The position numbers and the translations under genes were made by a program. A stretch of DNA of 64,000 nt from positions 156,685 through 220,684 of the forward strand of contig JABUKB010000003.1 of NCBI GenBank assembly GCA_014595895.1, in the 5' to 3' direction. This DNA comes from Lysinibacillus odysseyi. Lineage in GTDB: Bacteria > Bacillota > Bacilli > Bacillales_A > Planococcaceae. Shown here in pieces: positions 23,354 through 33,957 of this stretch. The number at the start of each line of letters is the position of its first letter. Within the stretch, counting starts at the first letter, position 1. The notes beneath the pieces are model-generated. The model saw only the letters and a program-made list of their open reading frames with translations. It had not been told where the DNA came from and did not search any database.

Positions 23354-23359
23354 CCTTCA

Positions 23360-24148
23360 TTAAACCGTTACTAATTTCGTAGGCGTTGCGGCATATGTAT
23401 CATGTAACTGTACATATTCGCCCACAATAATGCCACAAGACTGTAACGTTTGTTCCACTGTGAGGCGAGCTAGATCTTGCATATTATTTTCTTTGCTTAA
23501 ATGCGATAAATAAATTTGGGTAGGCTTTTCAAATACTACCTCACTCATCGCTACAGCTGCGTCCTCATTCGAGACATGCCCAACATCAGATAAAATGCGG
23601 CGTTTCGTATTCCATGGATAAGGACCCATTTGCAGCATGCCGATATCATGGTTACTCTCAAAAACATAGGCGTCGGCTCCTCGAATATAGCCCTTCATGC
23701 GGTCACTGACATAGCCCGTATCCGTAATCAGGGCTAGCTTACGATCTCCTTCATGAAAGACATAAAACATCGGGTCGGCTGCATCATGGGAGACGGCAAA
23801 GGACTCAATAGCCATAGAGCCAAATTGTTTCGTTGTTTCCATATCGAATTGAAATTTTAAATCCGTTGGAATATTGCCGATTGCCGTATCCATTGCTGCC
23901 CATGTTTTTGTATTGGCATAGATGGGTATATTATATTTGCGTGCAATAATTCCGACACCTTTAATATGATCAATATGCTCATGTGTCACAAAAATACCCG
24001 ATAATGGCTTCATGCTTCGATCAATTTTCGCAAATAGCTCTTCCATTTTTTTACCGCTAAAGCCGACATCAACGAGGAAAGCATGTTCGTCATTTTCCAC
24101 ATAGATAGCATTCCCCGTACTGCCGCTTGCTAACACACTAAAACGCAT
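23360..24148 (-). CDS. walJ: WalJ, metallo-beta-lactamase-fold nuclease/hydrolase
   Basis: 262-residue cytoplasmic protein of the metallo-beta-lactamase fold: THEHIDH zinc motif at 55-61, later His/Asp ligands (SHDAAD, ITDTGY, ESNHD). Named YycJ/WalJ in Bacillales. It is co-transcribed with walRKHI and linked to coordination of cell division with replication. It follows walI by 12 bp. Confidence 0.95.
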   Translation of the reverse strand: MRFSVLASGSTGNAIYVENDEHAFLVDVGFSGKKMEELFAKIDRSMKPLSGIFVTHEHIDHIKGVGIIARKYNIPIYANTKTWAAMDTAIGNIPTDLKFQFDMETTKQFGSMAIESFAVSHDAADPMFYVFHEGDRKLALITDTGYVSDRMKGYIRGADAYVFESNHDIGMLQMGPYPWNTKRRILSDVGHVSNEDAAVAMSEVVFEKPTQIYLSHLSKENNMQDLARLTVEQTLQSCGIIVGEYVQLHDTYAATPTKLVTV

Positions 24149-24160
24149 TTTTTTATTCCC

Positions 24161-24973
24161 CTATTCTTCTAATACCTGTTGTGCATCGTTATTGATATCG
24201 ACGACATTCCCTTCTACTGCATTCACAAAATGACGTCTTTCTTCGCCACTGGCCGTCTCTATATGCACTTCCCACGTTGGAGCAAATACCTGTGTTTGCG
24301 TAAATTGCACCAATGTAGAATAGCCTAAATTCATATCTTCAATATAATCATCCGTGTTTAGTAAATTTTTAGCATACAAAGCCTGTAACGCTTCTAATGG
24401 CGGCACAATTTCTTCTTCCTGTTCTAGTTCCTCGATGTTTTCTAGCATTGATTGCTCATACATGTATATTTCATTGTCTGAGTTCCAATGTACCTTCACG
24501 TAGCCATTCTTATTGAAATACAAGGTATGTTTATTAAAGCGCTGTGAAAACAAGGCAACGCGCGCCTCCTCATCGATATCCCACAATACAAAGGAAGAAC
24601 CCTTATACACATATTTCTCGACAAATTGGGTGAGCTCCAAAGACTGGGTAGGCTCCTCTAGCTTAATTGGTACCTTTGCAGAGGCCATTAAAATATGATC
24701 TGTAATTAATTTATATGAAAAATTACTTCCAGACGGCAATTCATCTAATGTATAGCCTTTCACCTTCGCCGTTAGATACGGCGCTGTTTCAATATGTTTA
24801 GGCAATGTATCGTACGTAATATTATCATCTTTTAAGCGCGCTTCCATATTTTTGTCCCCTAGCAACTCTAATTTCTGACCTTCCTTATAAGAATCCAGAT
24901 ATTGAGAATACAAGAAAATATTCAAAATAAGAAACACAAAAATGAAAATTGACTTTGTTTTACTCCAATCCAT
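24161..24973 (-). CDS. walI: WalI, regulatory partner of WalK
   Basis: 270 residues, single N-terminal membrane anchor (IFIFVFLILNIFLYSQYLD, about 9-27), large extracytoplasmic YycI domain. With WalH it forms a membrane complex that modulates the WalK kinase. ATG 24973 has GGGAGG upstream and overlaps the end of walH by 14 bp; an in-frame upstream extension lacks a ribosome site. Confidence 0.93.
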   Translation of the reverse strand: MDWSKTKSIFIFVFLILNIFLYSQYLDSYKEGQKLELLGDKNMEARLKDDNITYDTLPKHIETAPYLTAKVKGYTLDELPSGSNFSYKLITDHILMASAKVPIKLEEPTQSLELTQFVEKYVYKGSSFVLWDIDEEARVALFSQRFNKHTLYFNKNGYVKVHWNSDNEIYMYEQSMLENIEELEQEEEIVPPLEALQALYAKNLLNTDDYIEDMNLGYSTLVQFTQTQVFAPTWEVHIETASGEERRHFVNAVEGNVVDINNDAQQVLEE

Positions 24974-26285
24974 TTGCGCTACCTCCCACCCTATCAAGTG
25001 TTAGGCGTGTCCAATTATTACCGCTCAGCACAAACCAACTTGGCTCTAAGATAAATAAGCGTGAATTATCGCTTTGGACTAAATAATATCCTATGACAAT
25101 ATCGTCAATATTATTGAGCTGCAGCTCTGAATATTCGTTAATATACTCAATAACCTCTGTACCCGCTACTAGCTTCGATATATTCTTTTCAGCCGTAATT
25201 CCTCGGTCTAGCATATAATATGGACGATGATAACGGAAAATCCGATTATCTCCCCAAATGGTTGTAATCTTTGTCAAAGTATCCAGACTATAAACAGGAT
25301 AGCCTTGCAAGTACATTTGGAACTGAGTGGAATGGTTATCTACATCCATTTTTGAAAAACGATAGTCTGCTGTAAATCCGCCATGTTCATTTATATAATC
25401 TATGGTATCTGTTAGCAAAGTATAGGCATTGATAGCTATACTGCTCTCTGCCGCTGGATACACATAATTCATATTTTTGGTTGTCGTATTTAAATTTAAC
25501 AGCGACATACTATCTGTATATTTTTCTTGGTTGCCTTCTACTGTTTTTTGGACAATATTCGGCTCTTCAAATAGCACATTTTTTAAGAGCTCCGATGAAA
25601 TTTCCTCGATATAGTACGTAAAATGAATCGCCTCCATATCTGTCATCGTGACATAGAGAGATAGCATATTTTCACGCTCAATTTCTTGATATGGCGAAAA
25701 ATTCTCCACCTGCTCTGTAAGCACCTCTTTAAAAGCATGCAGCGTATTCGGTTCAACCGATGTCCTATACACAGTATTCATCTTTGTGCTTATAAAGTAA
25801 ATATTGGCTTGCCGCAGGACACTCCACTCAGGCCAATCGATGATAATCCGGTCAAAGCCCGCTTGAAACAGCTCATTTTCTCCAAATGACAGCATCTCCC
25901 GGTAAATATCAAGCGGCACAGTTGCCGGGAAGAACAATGTCATACGGTCTTTGGTACGAATCATTTCATTTAACGTGGCCGGTGATAGATTGGTCTGCTC
26001 TAGCTGCAATGTAGATAATTTTAAATGCTTAAATTCCTTCATCACTGCAGCGATTGCAGCGGCAGATGTTGTCCCTGTTAACTGTGCCTGTTGCGTGGAT
26101 AATACACGATAAGGTTTAATGATATCATGTTTCTGTTTTTTTTCGCCTATCATAACATTTTCAATTTGCGTTTTTTCAGTGAAGGGGTAATTAGGTTTGT
26201 AGTTCCAAATCATGAACGTTAAAACAAGGCTTAATATAACGAGCAATGCTAATAAAAATGATTTCATTGGCTCTACATATCTCAT
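24960..26285 (-). CDS. walH: WalH, regulatory partner of WalK
   Basis: 441 residues: N-terminal membrane helix (SFLLALLVILSLVLTFMIW, about 10-28) and a large extracytoplasmic YycH domain. It restrains WalK together with WalI. The ATG overlaps the walK stop codon (ATGA) and has GGGGGA upstream; a TTG two codons earlier is also in frame. Confidence 0.93.
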   Translation of the reverse strand: MRYVEPMKSFLLALLVILSLVLTFMIWNYKPNYPFTEKTQIENVMIGEKKQKHDIIKPYRVLSTQQAQLTGTTSAAAIAAVMKEFKHLKLSTLQLEQTNLSPATLNEMIRTKDRMTLFFPATVPLDIYREMLSFGENELFQAGFDRIIIDWPEWSVLRQANIYFISTKMNTVYRTSVEPNTLHAFKEVLTEQVENFSPYQEIERENMLSLYVTMTDMEAIHFTYYIEEISSELLKNVLFEEPNIVQKTVEGNQEKYTDSMSLLNLNTTTKNMNYVYPAAESSIAINAYTLLTDTIDYINEHGGFTADYRFSKMDVDNHSTQFQMYLQGYPVYSLDTLTKITTIWGDNRIFRYHRPYYMLDRGITAEKNISKLVAGTEVIEYINEYSELQLNNIDDIVIGYYLVQSDNSRLFILEPSWFVLSGNNWTRLTLDRVGGSANGLE

Positions 26286-28117
26286 TCCCAATCCCCCACT
26301 TCGTCTAATTCATAAGGCAGGGTAAAGAAAATCGTCGTACCCGCACCTTCCTCACTTTCCGCCCAAATCTTCCCTCCATGGGCCTCGATCATTTCCTGGG
26401 CAATCGCCAGTCCAAGTCCAGAACCACCCATAGAGCGCGCTCTTGCACGGTCCACACGGTAGAAGCGGTCGAAAATACGGCCTACGTTTTCTTTTGGTAT
26501 CCCCATTCCATCATCTGAAATCATTACCTTTAACATATTGTCATGGACCGTAAAACCGAATCGAATATTTCCTCCATCTGGTGAATATTTAATGGCATTC
26601 GAAATAATATTATCGATTACTTGTGTCAATTTATCCGTGTCAACTTCTACAAAATAGCTTGTTTCAGGCAATAAACGAATGAAATCAACATTTTGGGATT
26701 TAGACATTTCAAAACGCTCAATAATTCGTTCAAAAAACTTATTAAACTCGACAAGCTCAAAGTTCAGCTCATACTCTTGACTATCCATCTTAGATAAGTT
26801 TAATAGATCGTTTACAAGACGAATCATGCGCTCTGTTTCGGTTTGCGTCACATTTAAAAAATGAGGTGCAATGTTTTCCTCGCGCCATGCCCCTTCCGCG
26901 AGCGCATCTAAATAACTACGCATCGTCGTTAGTGGTGTGCGCAATTCATGGGAAACATTCGCTACGAATTCCCGGCGTTCCATATCATTCTTTTCTTGCT
27001 CTGTAATATCATGCAGTACCGTAATCAATCCATTGACAAAGCCGGTTTCCTTTTGCGTTACCGAAAAATTGGCACGCAAAATATACGGAGCCTCGTCCGT
27101 TGAAAAATCAAGATTCAAAGGTTCCTTCATATAAATCAAATCTTCGAAGCTATACTCATCCTCTATGCCGAGCACGGAAGCGACAGGACGGTTTAGCGTT
27201 TCTTCTTGCGACATATGCAATAAACGGGCTGCCGGTTCATTGATTAATATGATTCTTCCTCTGCGGTCCGTTGCGATAACTCCGTCTGTCATGTTACTCA
27301 AGACGCTAGCTAACTTGCGACGCTCTCCTTCTGTTGTCGATTGAGACTCCTGTAAGCGGTTCGTCAAATTGTTAAAAGCAATCGCTAACTGACCGATTTC
27401 ATCTGTACCATAGACACGTACCTTGCGAGAAAAATTTCCTTTCGCCATCGCTTGTGCCTGTCTGCGCATATCCGAAATCGGACGTGTAATCGTACGCGCT
27501 ACTAAAATACCAAGCACCACTGTAATTACTAGCGACATGATTGTCCCTATGGCAAAAATCTGGTTAATTTCATCCATCTGATCAAATATTTTTTCAATAT
27601 CAGATTCAATATAAATGGCTCCAATGACTTCACTATCTGGTCCCATTGTATCTAAAATCGGCGTTGCTAACAGCCAAACACGATTTTGAGTGTTTTGATC
27701 CAACGCTATTTTTTCAAATGAATCTTCTGTCGTAAACGCTTTTTTTATGATATCGTCGTTGGATTTTTGCCCGACCAATAATTGGTTGTTCAAATCTGAA
27801 GTAGCCAGCACACGATTCCGACTGTCGATGACCCGAATCTCATTTAAATCACCTGTTGAAAACTCCCGTAAAATGGTAGTGAGACTCACTTCAATTGTCG
27901 GCATCGTCTCATCGCGTTGTTTGAGCAGTTCCTCTCGAATACTGTATTCTACTAAATCAATACGCTGTTCAATAGAAGATTGAAAGTTATCGATTAAATT
28001 TTCTTCTAGCTTTTGTGAAAAATATAAGCCAATGATTTGAATCGCTATAATAATTAATAATACGTAAATAAGTACAAGCTTTACATGAATCGATTTAAAA
28101 AAGCCTACTTTTTGCAT
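26282..28117 (-). CDS. walK: WalK, essential cell-wall sensor histidine kinase
   Basis: 611 residues. TM1 at about 10-32, extracellular Cache-like domain, TM2 at about 182-204, HAMP (205-260), PAS (about 265-370), HisKA with phosphoacceptor His about 388 (NVSHELRTPLTT), HATPase with N box DNIISNAIKY, G1 DDGMGIP and G2 GGSGLGLAI. It senses cell-wall status and phosphorylates WalR. It starts 5 bp after walR. Confidence 0.97.
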   Translation of the reverse strand: MQKVGFFKSIHVKLVLIYVLLIIIAIQIIGLYFSQKLEENLIDNFQSSIEQRIDLVEYSIREELLKQRDETMPTIEVSLTTILREFSTGDLNEIRVIDSRNRVLATSDLNNQLLVGQKSNDDIIKKAFTTEDSFEKIALDQNTQNRVWLLATPILDTMGPDSEVIGAIYIESDIEKIFDQMDEINQIFAIGTIMSLVITVVLGILVARTITRPISDMRRQAQAMAKGNFSRKVRVYGTDEIGQLAIAFNNLTNRLQESQSTTEGERRKLASVLSNMTDGVIATDRRGRIILINEPAARLLHMSQEETLNRPVASVLGIEDEYSFEDLIYMKEPLNLDFSTDEAPYILRANFSVTQKETGFVNGLITVLHDITEQEKNDMERREFVANVSHELRTPLTTMRSYLDALAEGAWREENIAPHFLNVTQTETERMIRLVNDLLNLSKMDSQEYELNFELVEFNKFFERIIERFEMSKSQNVDFIRLLPETSYFVEVDTDKLTQVIDNIISNAIKYSPDGGNIRFGFTVHDNMLKVMISDDGMGIPKENVGRIFDRFYRVDRARARSMGGSGLGLAIAQEMIEAHGGKIWAESEEGAGTTIFFTLPYELDEVGDWE

Positions 28118-28122
28118 ACATG

Positions 28123-28833
28123 CTACTCCTGTTCAGGATTTCGTAAATAGTACCCCACTCCGCGACGTGTCACGATCCACGTAGGGTGACTTGGGTTGTC
28201 CTCAATTTTTTCTCGCAGGCGACGAATCGTAACATCTACGGTACGTACGTCACCAAAATAATCATAGCCCCATACTGTCTGCAATAAATGCTCGCGTGTC
28301 ATGACCTGACCAATATGCTTGGCCAAATAATGAAGAAGTTCGAATTCACGGTGTGTTAATTCGATTGCTTCACCACGTTTTAATACTAAATACGCATCCG
28401 GCTGAATCGTTAAAGAGCCGACCGTAATATTATTTGTTTCCTCTACAGCTTCTTCTGCTTGCGCTAAAACATTTAAGCGTCGCATATTTGCCTTTACACG
28501 TGCAATTAATTCGCGTGTACTAAATGGCTTTGTTACGTAATCATCCGCACCCATTTCAAGACCTAGTACCTTATCAATTTCCGAACCTTTTGCTGTCAGC
28601 ATAATAATAGGAAAATCGTATTTTTTACGGATTTCACGACAAACTTCCATTCCGTCCCGCTTTGGTAACATAAGATCCAAAAGCATTAAATCGGGTTGCT
28701 GCTCTTCTACTTTTTCAAGTGCCTCATCCCCGTCATATGCACAAATAACTGTATAGCCTTCTTTAATTAAATTAAATTGTAATATATCTGCGATTGGTTT
28801 TTCATCATCTACAACTAAAATTGTCTTACTCAT
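28123..28833 (-). CDS. walR: WalR, essential response regulator
   Basis: 236 residues, OmpR/PhoB family. Receiver domain with acidic pair DD (9-10), phosphoacceptor Asp53 (LLDLMLP) and Lys in TKPFS; winged-helix DNA-binding domain from about 135 ([20 protein letters not shown]). It controls autolysin and wall-metabolism genes. First gene of walRKHIJ. Confidence 0.97.
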   Translation of the reverse strand: MSKTILVVDDEKPIADILQFNLIKEGYTVICAYDGDEALEKVEEQQPDLMLLDLMLPKRDGMEVCREIRKKYDFPIIMLTAKGSEIDKVLGLEMGADDYVTKPFSTRELIARVKANMRRLNVLAQAEEAVEETNNITVGSLTIQPDAYLVLKRGEAIELTHREFELLHYLAKHIGQVMTREHLLQTVWGYDYFGDVRTVDVTIRRLREKIEDNPSHPTWIVTRRGVGYYLRNPEQE

Positions 28834-28952
28834 ATTTAATCTTCCTTTCGCATTGCTTGTATAGTTCTAATCATACTCTATCACGCTTTGCCAATCTCCG
28901 CACCATAGAGGTTTATTTCTTGGGAAATAATTGTAGAATATCATTTCTATAT

Positions 28953-28986
28953 GAAAAAAGGCAGCCCCCTGTTTGCAGACTGCCTT
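28953..28986 (-). terminator. Terminator of M23 peptidase gene
   Basis: AAGGCAG/CTGCCTT with partial inner pairing; T6 on the minus strand. Confidence 0.75.
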
Positions 28987-28992
28987 CATTCT

Positions 28993-30447
28993 CTATTGTA
29001 ACACTGATACGGGATTGACTGTTAATCCATTTAATTCCACTTCAAAATGCAAATGGATGCCTGTCGATCTACCTGTGGAGCCCATGATGCCAATTGGGGC
29101 TCCTTGTTCCACTACCTGCCCTACTGAAACTGATATAGAAGAAAGATGAGCATATAGTGTTTGGTAGCCATTATTATGATCAATTATAACACGATTTCCA
29201 TATGTGCCGGCCCAGCCTACTGCTGTAACTGTTCCATTATCTGTTGCTTTGATCGTTCGTTCAGAAGGACGGGCAATATCAATCCCATAGTGATATCTGC
29301 CAAACCGTTCTCCCATGTAACTAGAAATATAACCCCCCACTGCTGGCCAAGCAAAGGTACCTGTCCCGCGCGATGGAATGACTTTCGTTCCTATTATTGC
29401 TACATGATTGACTGGCTCAGCTACAACCGCTTCAGCCACTACAGATTTACCTGTACGTATGCCATTTTCCGATGTAATCATGTAAAGAACCTGTTTCTCA
29501 CCCTTTTGACCTTGCTGTATAATTTTTTGTTGGCCTATTGGCATCGTTGCATCTTCTTCTAGTAATTGATTAAAATCGATGCTTTCTACACGATATTTTT
29601 CCTTCACTACTTTTACACCTAGTAATGGCTTTTTCACTGTCACATTTAGTGTCTGACCCTCTTTCAAAATTGTATCCTCTGAGATTCCTGGGTTTAAGGC
29701 CAATAATTGCGCCAATGATAAAGAATGCGCACGGGCAATAGCATATAATCCATCCTTAGGTTGGACTGTATATATCTGCGGTTCGATTGTACCTTGCATA
29801 AGTAACGTTACCACCTGTTCAGGCGTTAAAATTTGATTAGGCAGCACCTTGGTTTCCGTTCCTGTTACTGGCGCTGTAAAGGAAATATCCAGGATTTTTG
29901 TTTGATTGTGTTGTGTTAATGGTACTCTTTCGATCGTTGTTTCATATAGAGTGAGTTCTTCCTCTGTTACATATTGTAGTTTTAATAAACGCAATGCTTG
30001 GGTGTAAGCTGCTCGATCTTTTACATATGCTACTACTTGGTCGCCGATTTGTAGTGTATACGCGTCCGCTTGTATATCTGCCGCTTGTTCTAGCTTTTCT
30101 GCTGTAGACGTGTCATCGGCTACTACTGTAAACACCTGTTCAGGTACTACGGTAATATTTGATCCTACTTCAATCTCTAAGTCTTTGTATTGAGCACTTA
30201 CCTGTTGTTCCTTTTTCTTCAGGACATTCTCAATTGTCTGCTCATTTGATACCGTACCTAAATAAGCGGTATCGTCATATACATGATAGATAGCGGAAAG
30301 TCCATCCTCCGCATTCTCTTCTGCAAAACCTGCGCTTACTGTAACAGTAGACAGCAGCATCGTAGCCATCACAATTTTTATTTTATTGTTCTTTAGCTGT
30401 TCAATAAAATAAAATGCTTCATTTTTCAGCAAATGTTTTAAAATCAT
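28993..30447 (-). CDS. M23 peptidase with LysM and G5 domains
   Basis: 484 residues. N-terminal signal/anchor segment (IKIVMATMLLSTVTVSAGFA), a helical region, LysM at about 225-272 (YTVQPKDGLYAIARAHSLSL), G5 at about 280-350 (VVKEKYRVESI...), and a LytM/M23 domain at about 370-480 with zinc ligands in HYGIDIA and HLHFE. Predicted cell-wall glycyl-glycine or D,D-endopeptidase. Its position next to walR fits a WalR-type target, though no WalR box was identified. GAGGAG precedes the ATG. Confidence 0.9.
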   Translation of the reverse strand: MILKHLLKNEAFYFIEQLKNNKIKIVMATMLLSTVTVSAGFAEENAEDGLSAIYHVYDDTAYLGTVSNEQTIENVLKKKEQQVSAQYKDLEIEVGSNITVVPEQVFTVVADDTSTAEKLEQAADIQADAYTLQIGDQVVAYVKDRAAYTQALRLLKLQYVTEEELTLYETTIERVPLTQHNQTKILDISFTAPVTGTETKVLPNQILTPEQVVTLLMQGTIEPQIYTVQPKDGLYAIARAHSLSLAQLLALNPGISEDTILKEGQTLNVTVKKPLLGVKVVKEKYRVESIDFNQLLEEDATMPIGQQKIIQQGQKGEKQVLYMITSENGIRTGKSVVAEAVVAEPVNHVAIIGTKVIPSRGTGTFAWPAVGGYISSYMGERFGRYHYGIDIARPSERTIKATDNGTVTAVGWAGTYGNRVIIDHNNGYQTLYAHLSSISVSVGQVVEQGAPIGIMGSTGRSTGIHLHFEVELNGLTVNPVSVLQ

Positions 30448-30683
30448 AGTAAACTCCTCTATTTCTTATCTATCTTTTTTATAGCGAAATGCCCTATAGC
30501 AGGATGAATCCTTGTACAATTTATCATCATTAAAATGGCGAATGAAGAAAGCAACTGTTTTGCGATTAAATTATGTTGTTTCTTATATTTTGTAAAAAAC
30601 CAAAATAATATAATAAATGGTATTTATTTTATTATATTTATGTTCTGAATCTCTATTTTTTATACATTTTTATCCTTTTAACG

Positions 30684-30722
30684 TAAAAAAAACTATTTAA
30701 GAGAAGCTTCTCTTAAATAGTT
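30684..30722 (-). terminator. purA terminator
   Basis: Perfect 16-bp stem AACTATTTAAGAGAAG and complement without a loop spacer; T7 on the minus strand. Confidence 0.85.
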
Positions 30723-30734
30723 CTAACTTGCCGT

Positions 30735-32021
30735 TTATATCCAAATTTTATTGACGATGTTTGTTTGTTCACGGGCTGGACCGACAGAGAAAGTCATTAG
30801 TGAAATACCTGTTAACTCTACAACACGCTCCACATAACGACGGGCATTTTCAGGCAATTCTTCCAGCGATTGAACACCTGTAATATCTTCGCTCCAGCCA
30901 GGTAATTCTTCATAAATCGGTTTGCACTGTTCAATTATATGAAGGTTCGCTGGATATTCGGTCACAACCTCACCGTTATATTCATATGCCGTGCAAATTT
31001 TCACTGTCTCTAAGCCTGATAAAACATCGATAGAGTTTAAGGCCAAATCTGTAATGCCCGAGACACGGCGGGAATGGCGTACAACAACCGTGTCAAACCA
31101 TCCTACACGGCGTGGGCGGCCTGTTGTTGTGCCGTATTCACGGCCTACCTCCCGGATATGATGCCCGGTATGATCAAATAACTCTGTCGGGAATGGTCCG
31201 TCTCCTACGCGTGATGTGTACGCTTTACAAACGCCTACCACGCGTTCCACCTTCGAAGGACCTACCCCTGCACCAATGGCCACGCCCCCGGCAACAGGAT
31301 TAGAAGAAGTAACAAACGGATAGGTTCCTTGATCGACATCGAGCATCACGCCTTGTGCTCCTTCGAATAGCACACGTCCCCCCTCGTCTAGGACGTCATT
31401 TATAATCTTGGAGGTGTCTGTCACATAATGAGCAATCTCCTGTCCATATGCATAATACTCTTCAAAAATATCATCAAATGGAATCCCTTCTACCTCATAA
31501 AACTTTTCGAATAACCGATTCTTGAAAGCGACATTCGCGCGTAATTTTTGCTCAAATACTCCTTTATCCAAAAGATCCGCGATACGAATCCCGATACGGG
31601 CTACTTTGTCTTGATAACAAGGGCCGATCCCCTTAATTGTTGTCCCAATCTTTTGTTCGCCTCGTGCCTGCTCTTCCATTTTATCTTGATGAATATGATA
31701 AGGAAGAATCACGTGCGCACGATTAGAAATTCGTAAATTAGATGTATCAACACCTCGTGCTTGTAAACCTTGCAGCTCTGTTACAATGGACTTTGGATTG
31801 ATTACTACACCATTGCCAATGACAGAAGTTTTATCCGGGTAGAAAATACCCGAAGGAATTAAATGAAGCTTGTATGTTTCGCCGTCAAACTGAATCGTGT
31901 GTCCTGCATTATCTCCACCTGCAAACCGGGCAATAACTTGTGCTTTTTTCGAGAGGAAATCAGTAATCTTGCCTTTACCTTCATCTCCCCATTGTGTACC
32001 TACTACAACGATTGATGACAT
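30735..32021 (-). CDS. purA: Adenylosuccinate synthase
   Basis: 428 residues. GTP-dependent condensation of IMP and aspartate, first step from IMP to AMP. Seen: the P-loop GDEGKGK (12-18), GGDNAGHT (35-42), [18 protein letters not shown] and SVGPAR near the end. GGAGGTG precedes the ATG. Own promoter and PurBox-like operator upstream, own terminator. Confidence 0.98.
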   Translation of the reverse strand: MSSIVVVGTQWGDEGKGKITDFLSKKAQVIARFAGGDNAGHTIQFDGETYKLHLIPSGIFYPDKTSVIGNGVVINPKSIVTELQGLQARGVDTSNLRISNRAHVILPYHIHQDKMEEQARGEQKIGTTIKGIGPCYQDKVARIGIRIADLLDKGVFEQKLRANVAFKNRLFEKFYEVEGIPFDDIFEEYYAYGQEIAHYVTDTSKIINDVLDEGGRVLFEGAQGVMLDVDQGTYPFVTSSNPVAGGVAIGAGVGPSKVERVVGVCKAYTSRVGDGPFPTELFDHTGHHIREVGREYGTTTGRPRRVGWFDTVVVRHSRRVSGITDLALNSIDVLSGLETVKICTAYEYNGEVVTEYPANLHIIEQCKPIYEELPGWSEDITGVQSLEELPENARRYVERVVELTGISLMTFSVGPAREQTNIVNKIWI

Positions 32022-32069
32022 AATTGCACCTCCAAGACGATTGTTCGTATCTTTTACGAATACTTCTTT

Positions 32070-32098
32070 ATTTTAGGAGTTTATTTTTACCAAGTCAA
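32070..32098 (-). promoter_or_regulatory. Sigma-A promoter of purA
   Basis: -35 TTGACT (32093-32098), -10 TAAAAT (32070-32075), spacing 17. Confidence 0.75.
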
Positions 32099-32103
32099 CA
32101 AAA

Positions 32104-32145
32104 AACACGAACATGTTAGGTTCGTTAAACCTTAATGTTCGTGTT
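32104..32145 (-). promoter_or_regulatory. PurBox-like inverted repeat / dnaC terminator
   Basis: AACACGAACAT (32104-32114) and ATGTTCGTGTT (32135-32145) are a perfect 11-bp inverted repeat directly upstream of the purA -35. The GAAC cores and opposite orientation resemble the PurR PurBox pair of Bacillus; with T6 on the minus strand the same repeat can terminate dnaC transcription. Confidence 0.6.
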
Positions 32146-32147
32146 AC

Positions 32148-33500
32148 TTAAAATGCTGGTGCTTCTGCATGATGATCAATATCTAAGAATTTATTGTATT
32201 GTTTTACAAAGGCTAACGTGACTGTTCCTGTAGGGCCATTACGTTGCTTCGCCAAAATAATCTCAATTTGGTCCTTGCTTTCAGATTCTTTATCGTAATA
32301 GTCATCACGATATAAGAATGCTACGATATCGGCATCTTGCTCGATACTTCCCGATTCACGCAAGTCACTCATCATCGGTCGCTTGTCTTGGCGCTGCTCT
32401 ACCCCACGGGAAAGCTGTGATAGCGCAATGACAGGTACCTTTAATTCACGCGCTAATCCTTTTAAGGAACGGGAAATTTCGGATACTTCTTGTTGTCGGT
32501 TCTCACCTGGTCTGCCACTACCTTGAATCAATTGCAAGTAGTCGATCATAATCATGCCTAAGCCGTGCTCCTGCGCTAATCGGCGGCATTTTGAACGGAT
32601 TTCATTGATACGGATACCGGGTGTATCATCAATATAAATTCCGGCATTTGATAAACTTCCCATCGCCATGGTAAGTTTACGCCAATCTTCCTCTTCTAAA
32701 GAACCGGTACGCAATGTTTGGGCATCGATATTGCCTTCTGCGCATAGCATACGCATTACTAGCTGGTCAGCTCCCATCTCCAGCGAGAAGATGGCTACAT
32801 TCTCTCTGGCTTTAATGGCAGCATTGCGCGCTACGTTCAATGCAAAGGCGGTCTTACCTACAGAAGGACGTGCCGCTACAATGATTAAATCATTGCGCTG
32901 GAAGCCTGCTGTAATACGGTCTAAATCGATAAAGCCCGTTGTAATGCCCGTGATGTCTCCATCACGTAACTGCAACTGCTCAATATTGTCATAGGTTTGC
33001 ACCAATACATCTTTTACGTGCTTGAAGTCCCCGGCATTTTTGCGGTTGGCCACTTCCATCATTTTCTTTTCAGCTTCTGATAAAAGTGCCTCTACTTCAT
33101 CCTCACGTGTATAACCGTCCTCTACAATTTTTGTAGCTGTACGGATTAAGCGGCGCAAGAGTGCCTTCTCTTCAACGATTTTGGCATAGTGTACAATATT
33201 AGCAGCTGTCGGTACTGCATTGGCAAGCTCTGCTAAATACGAAAGCCCACCTACATCCTCAAGTTCTTTCTTCGCAGAAAGCTCCTCCGTCACTGTGATG
33301 ACATCTATCGCCTTTCCCTGATCACTCAAGTTCAGCATCGTCAGGAAAATTTTCTGATGGGCTGTGCGATAGAAATCATCCGGCATTAAAATCTCTGCTG
33401 CTGTAATCAGTGTCTGCGGTTCAAGAAAGATAGCTCCTATAACGGATTGTTCAGCTTCATGATTATGCGGTGGAACGCGATCCATCATAGAATCGTTCAT
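32148..33500 (-). CDS. dnaC: Replicative DNA helicase (DnaB family, DnaC of Bacillus)
   Basis: 450 residues, hexameric 5'-3' helicase. N-terminal helical domain (PHNHEAEQSVIGAIFLEP), C-terminal RecA-like domain with Walker A ARPSVGKTA at about 211-219 and the DnaB motifs MIMIDYLQLIQG and LSQLSRGVEQR. It lies after rplI by 13 bp, in the rplI-dnaC arrangement typical of Bacillales. Confidence 0.97.
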   Translation of the reverse strand: MNDSMMDRVPPHNHEAEQSVIGAIFLEPQTLITAAEILMPDDFYRTAHQKIFLTMLNLSDQGKAIDVITVTEELSAKKELEDVGGLSYLAELANAVPTAANIVHYAKIVEEKALLRRLIRTATKIVEDGYTREDEVEALLSEAEKKMMEVANRKNAGDFKHVKDVLVQTYDNIEQLQLRDGDITGITTGFIDLDRITAGFQRNDLIIVAARPSVGKTAFALNVARNAAIKARENVAIFSLEMGADQLVMRMLCAEGNIDAQTLRTGSLEEEDWRKLTMAMGSLSNAGIYIDDTPGIRINEIRSKCRRLAQEHGLGMIMIDYLQLIQGSGRPGENRQQEVSEISRSLKGLARELKVPVIALSQLSRGVEQRQDKRPMMSDLRESGSIEQDADIVAFLYRDDYYDKESESKDQIEIILAKQRNGPTGTVTLAFVKQYNKFLDIDHHAEAPAF

Positions 33501-33513
33501 CGTTGTTTACTCC

Positions 33514-33957
33514 TTACTCCGCCGTTACATGCACTTTTAAAGTTGCTTTTACTTCTTGATGCAATTTTACTGGTACATTTGTATAGCCTAAAGAACGGAT
33601 GCCGTCACTTTCCATTTTGCGCTTGTCCAATTTAATATCATGCTGTTTTTGCAATGCATCAGCAATTTGTTTTGTCGACACGGCACCAAATAAACGGCCG
33701 CCCTCACCAGACTTTGCCTTAATCGTTACTTCTAATGCTTCTACTTTTTCTTTTAAATCTTTTGCTGCCTGCAATTCTGCTGCAGCATTTTTCTCTTCCA
33801 GGCGTTTTTGACCTTGCAATTCACTTAATGCCTGATTTGTTGCCTCTTTTGCATAGCCATTTTTAATTAAAAAGTTACGGCCATATCCTTCAGCCACCTC
33901 TTTAATTTCTCCTTTTTTGGCTGTGCCTTTTACATCTTTCAAAAATACTACTTTCAT
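33514..33957 (-). CDS. rplI: 50S ribosomal protein L9
   Basis: 147 residues. [20 protein letters not shown] and [16 protein letters not shown] form the conserved N-terminal rRNA-binding domain; a long helix links to the C-terminal domain. The start overlaps the gdpP stop codon by 4 bp. Confidence 0.98.
   Translation of the reverse strand: MKVVFLKDVKGTAKKGEIKEVAEGYGRNFLIKNGYAKEATNQALSELQGQKRLEEKNAAAELQAAKDLKEKVEALEVTIKAKSGEGGRLFGAVSTKQIADALQKQHDIKLDKRKMESDGIRSLGYTNVPVKLHQEVKATLKVHVTAE

Noticed and set aside
29161..29562. A 133-codon plus-strand frame inside the M23 peptidase gene
   Set aside because: Antisense shadow; composition not protein-like.
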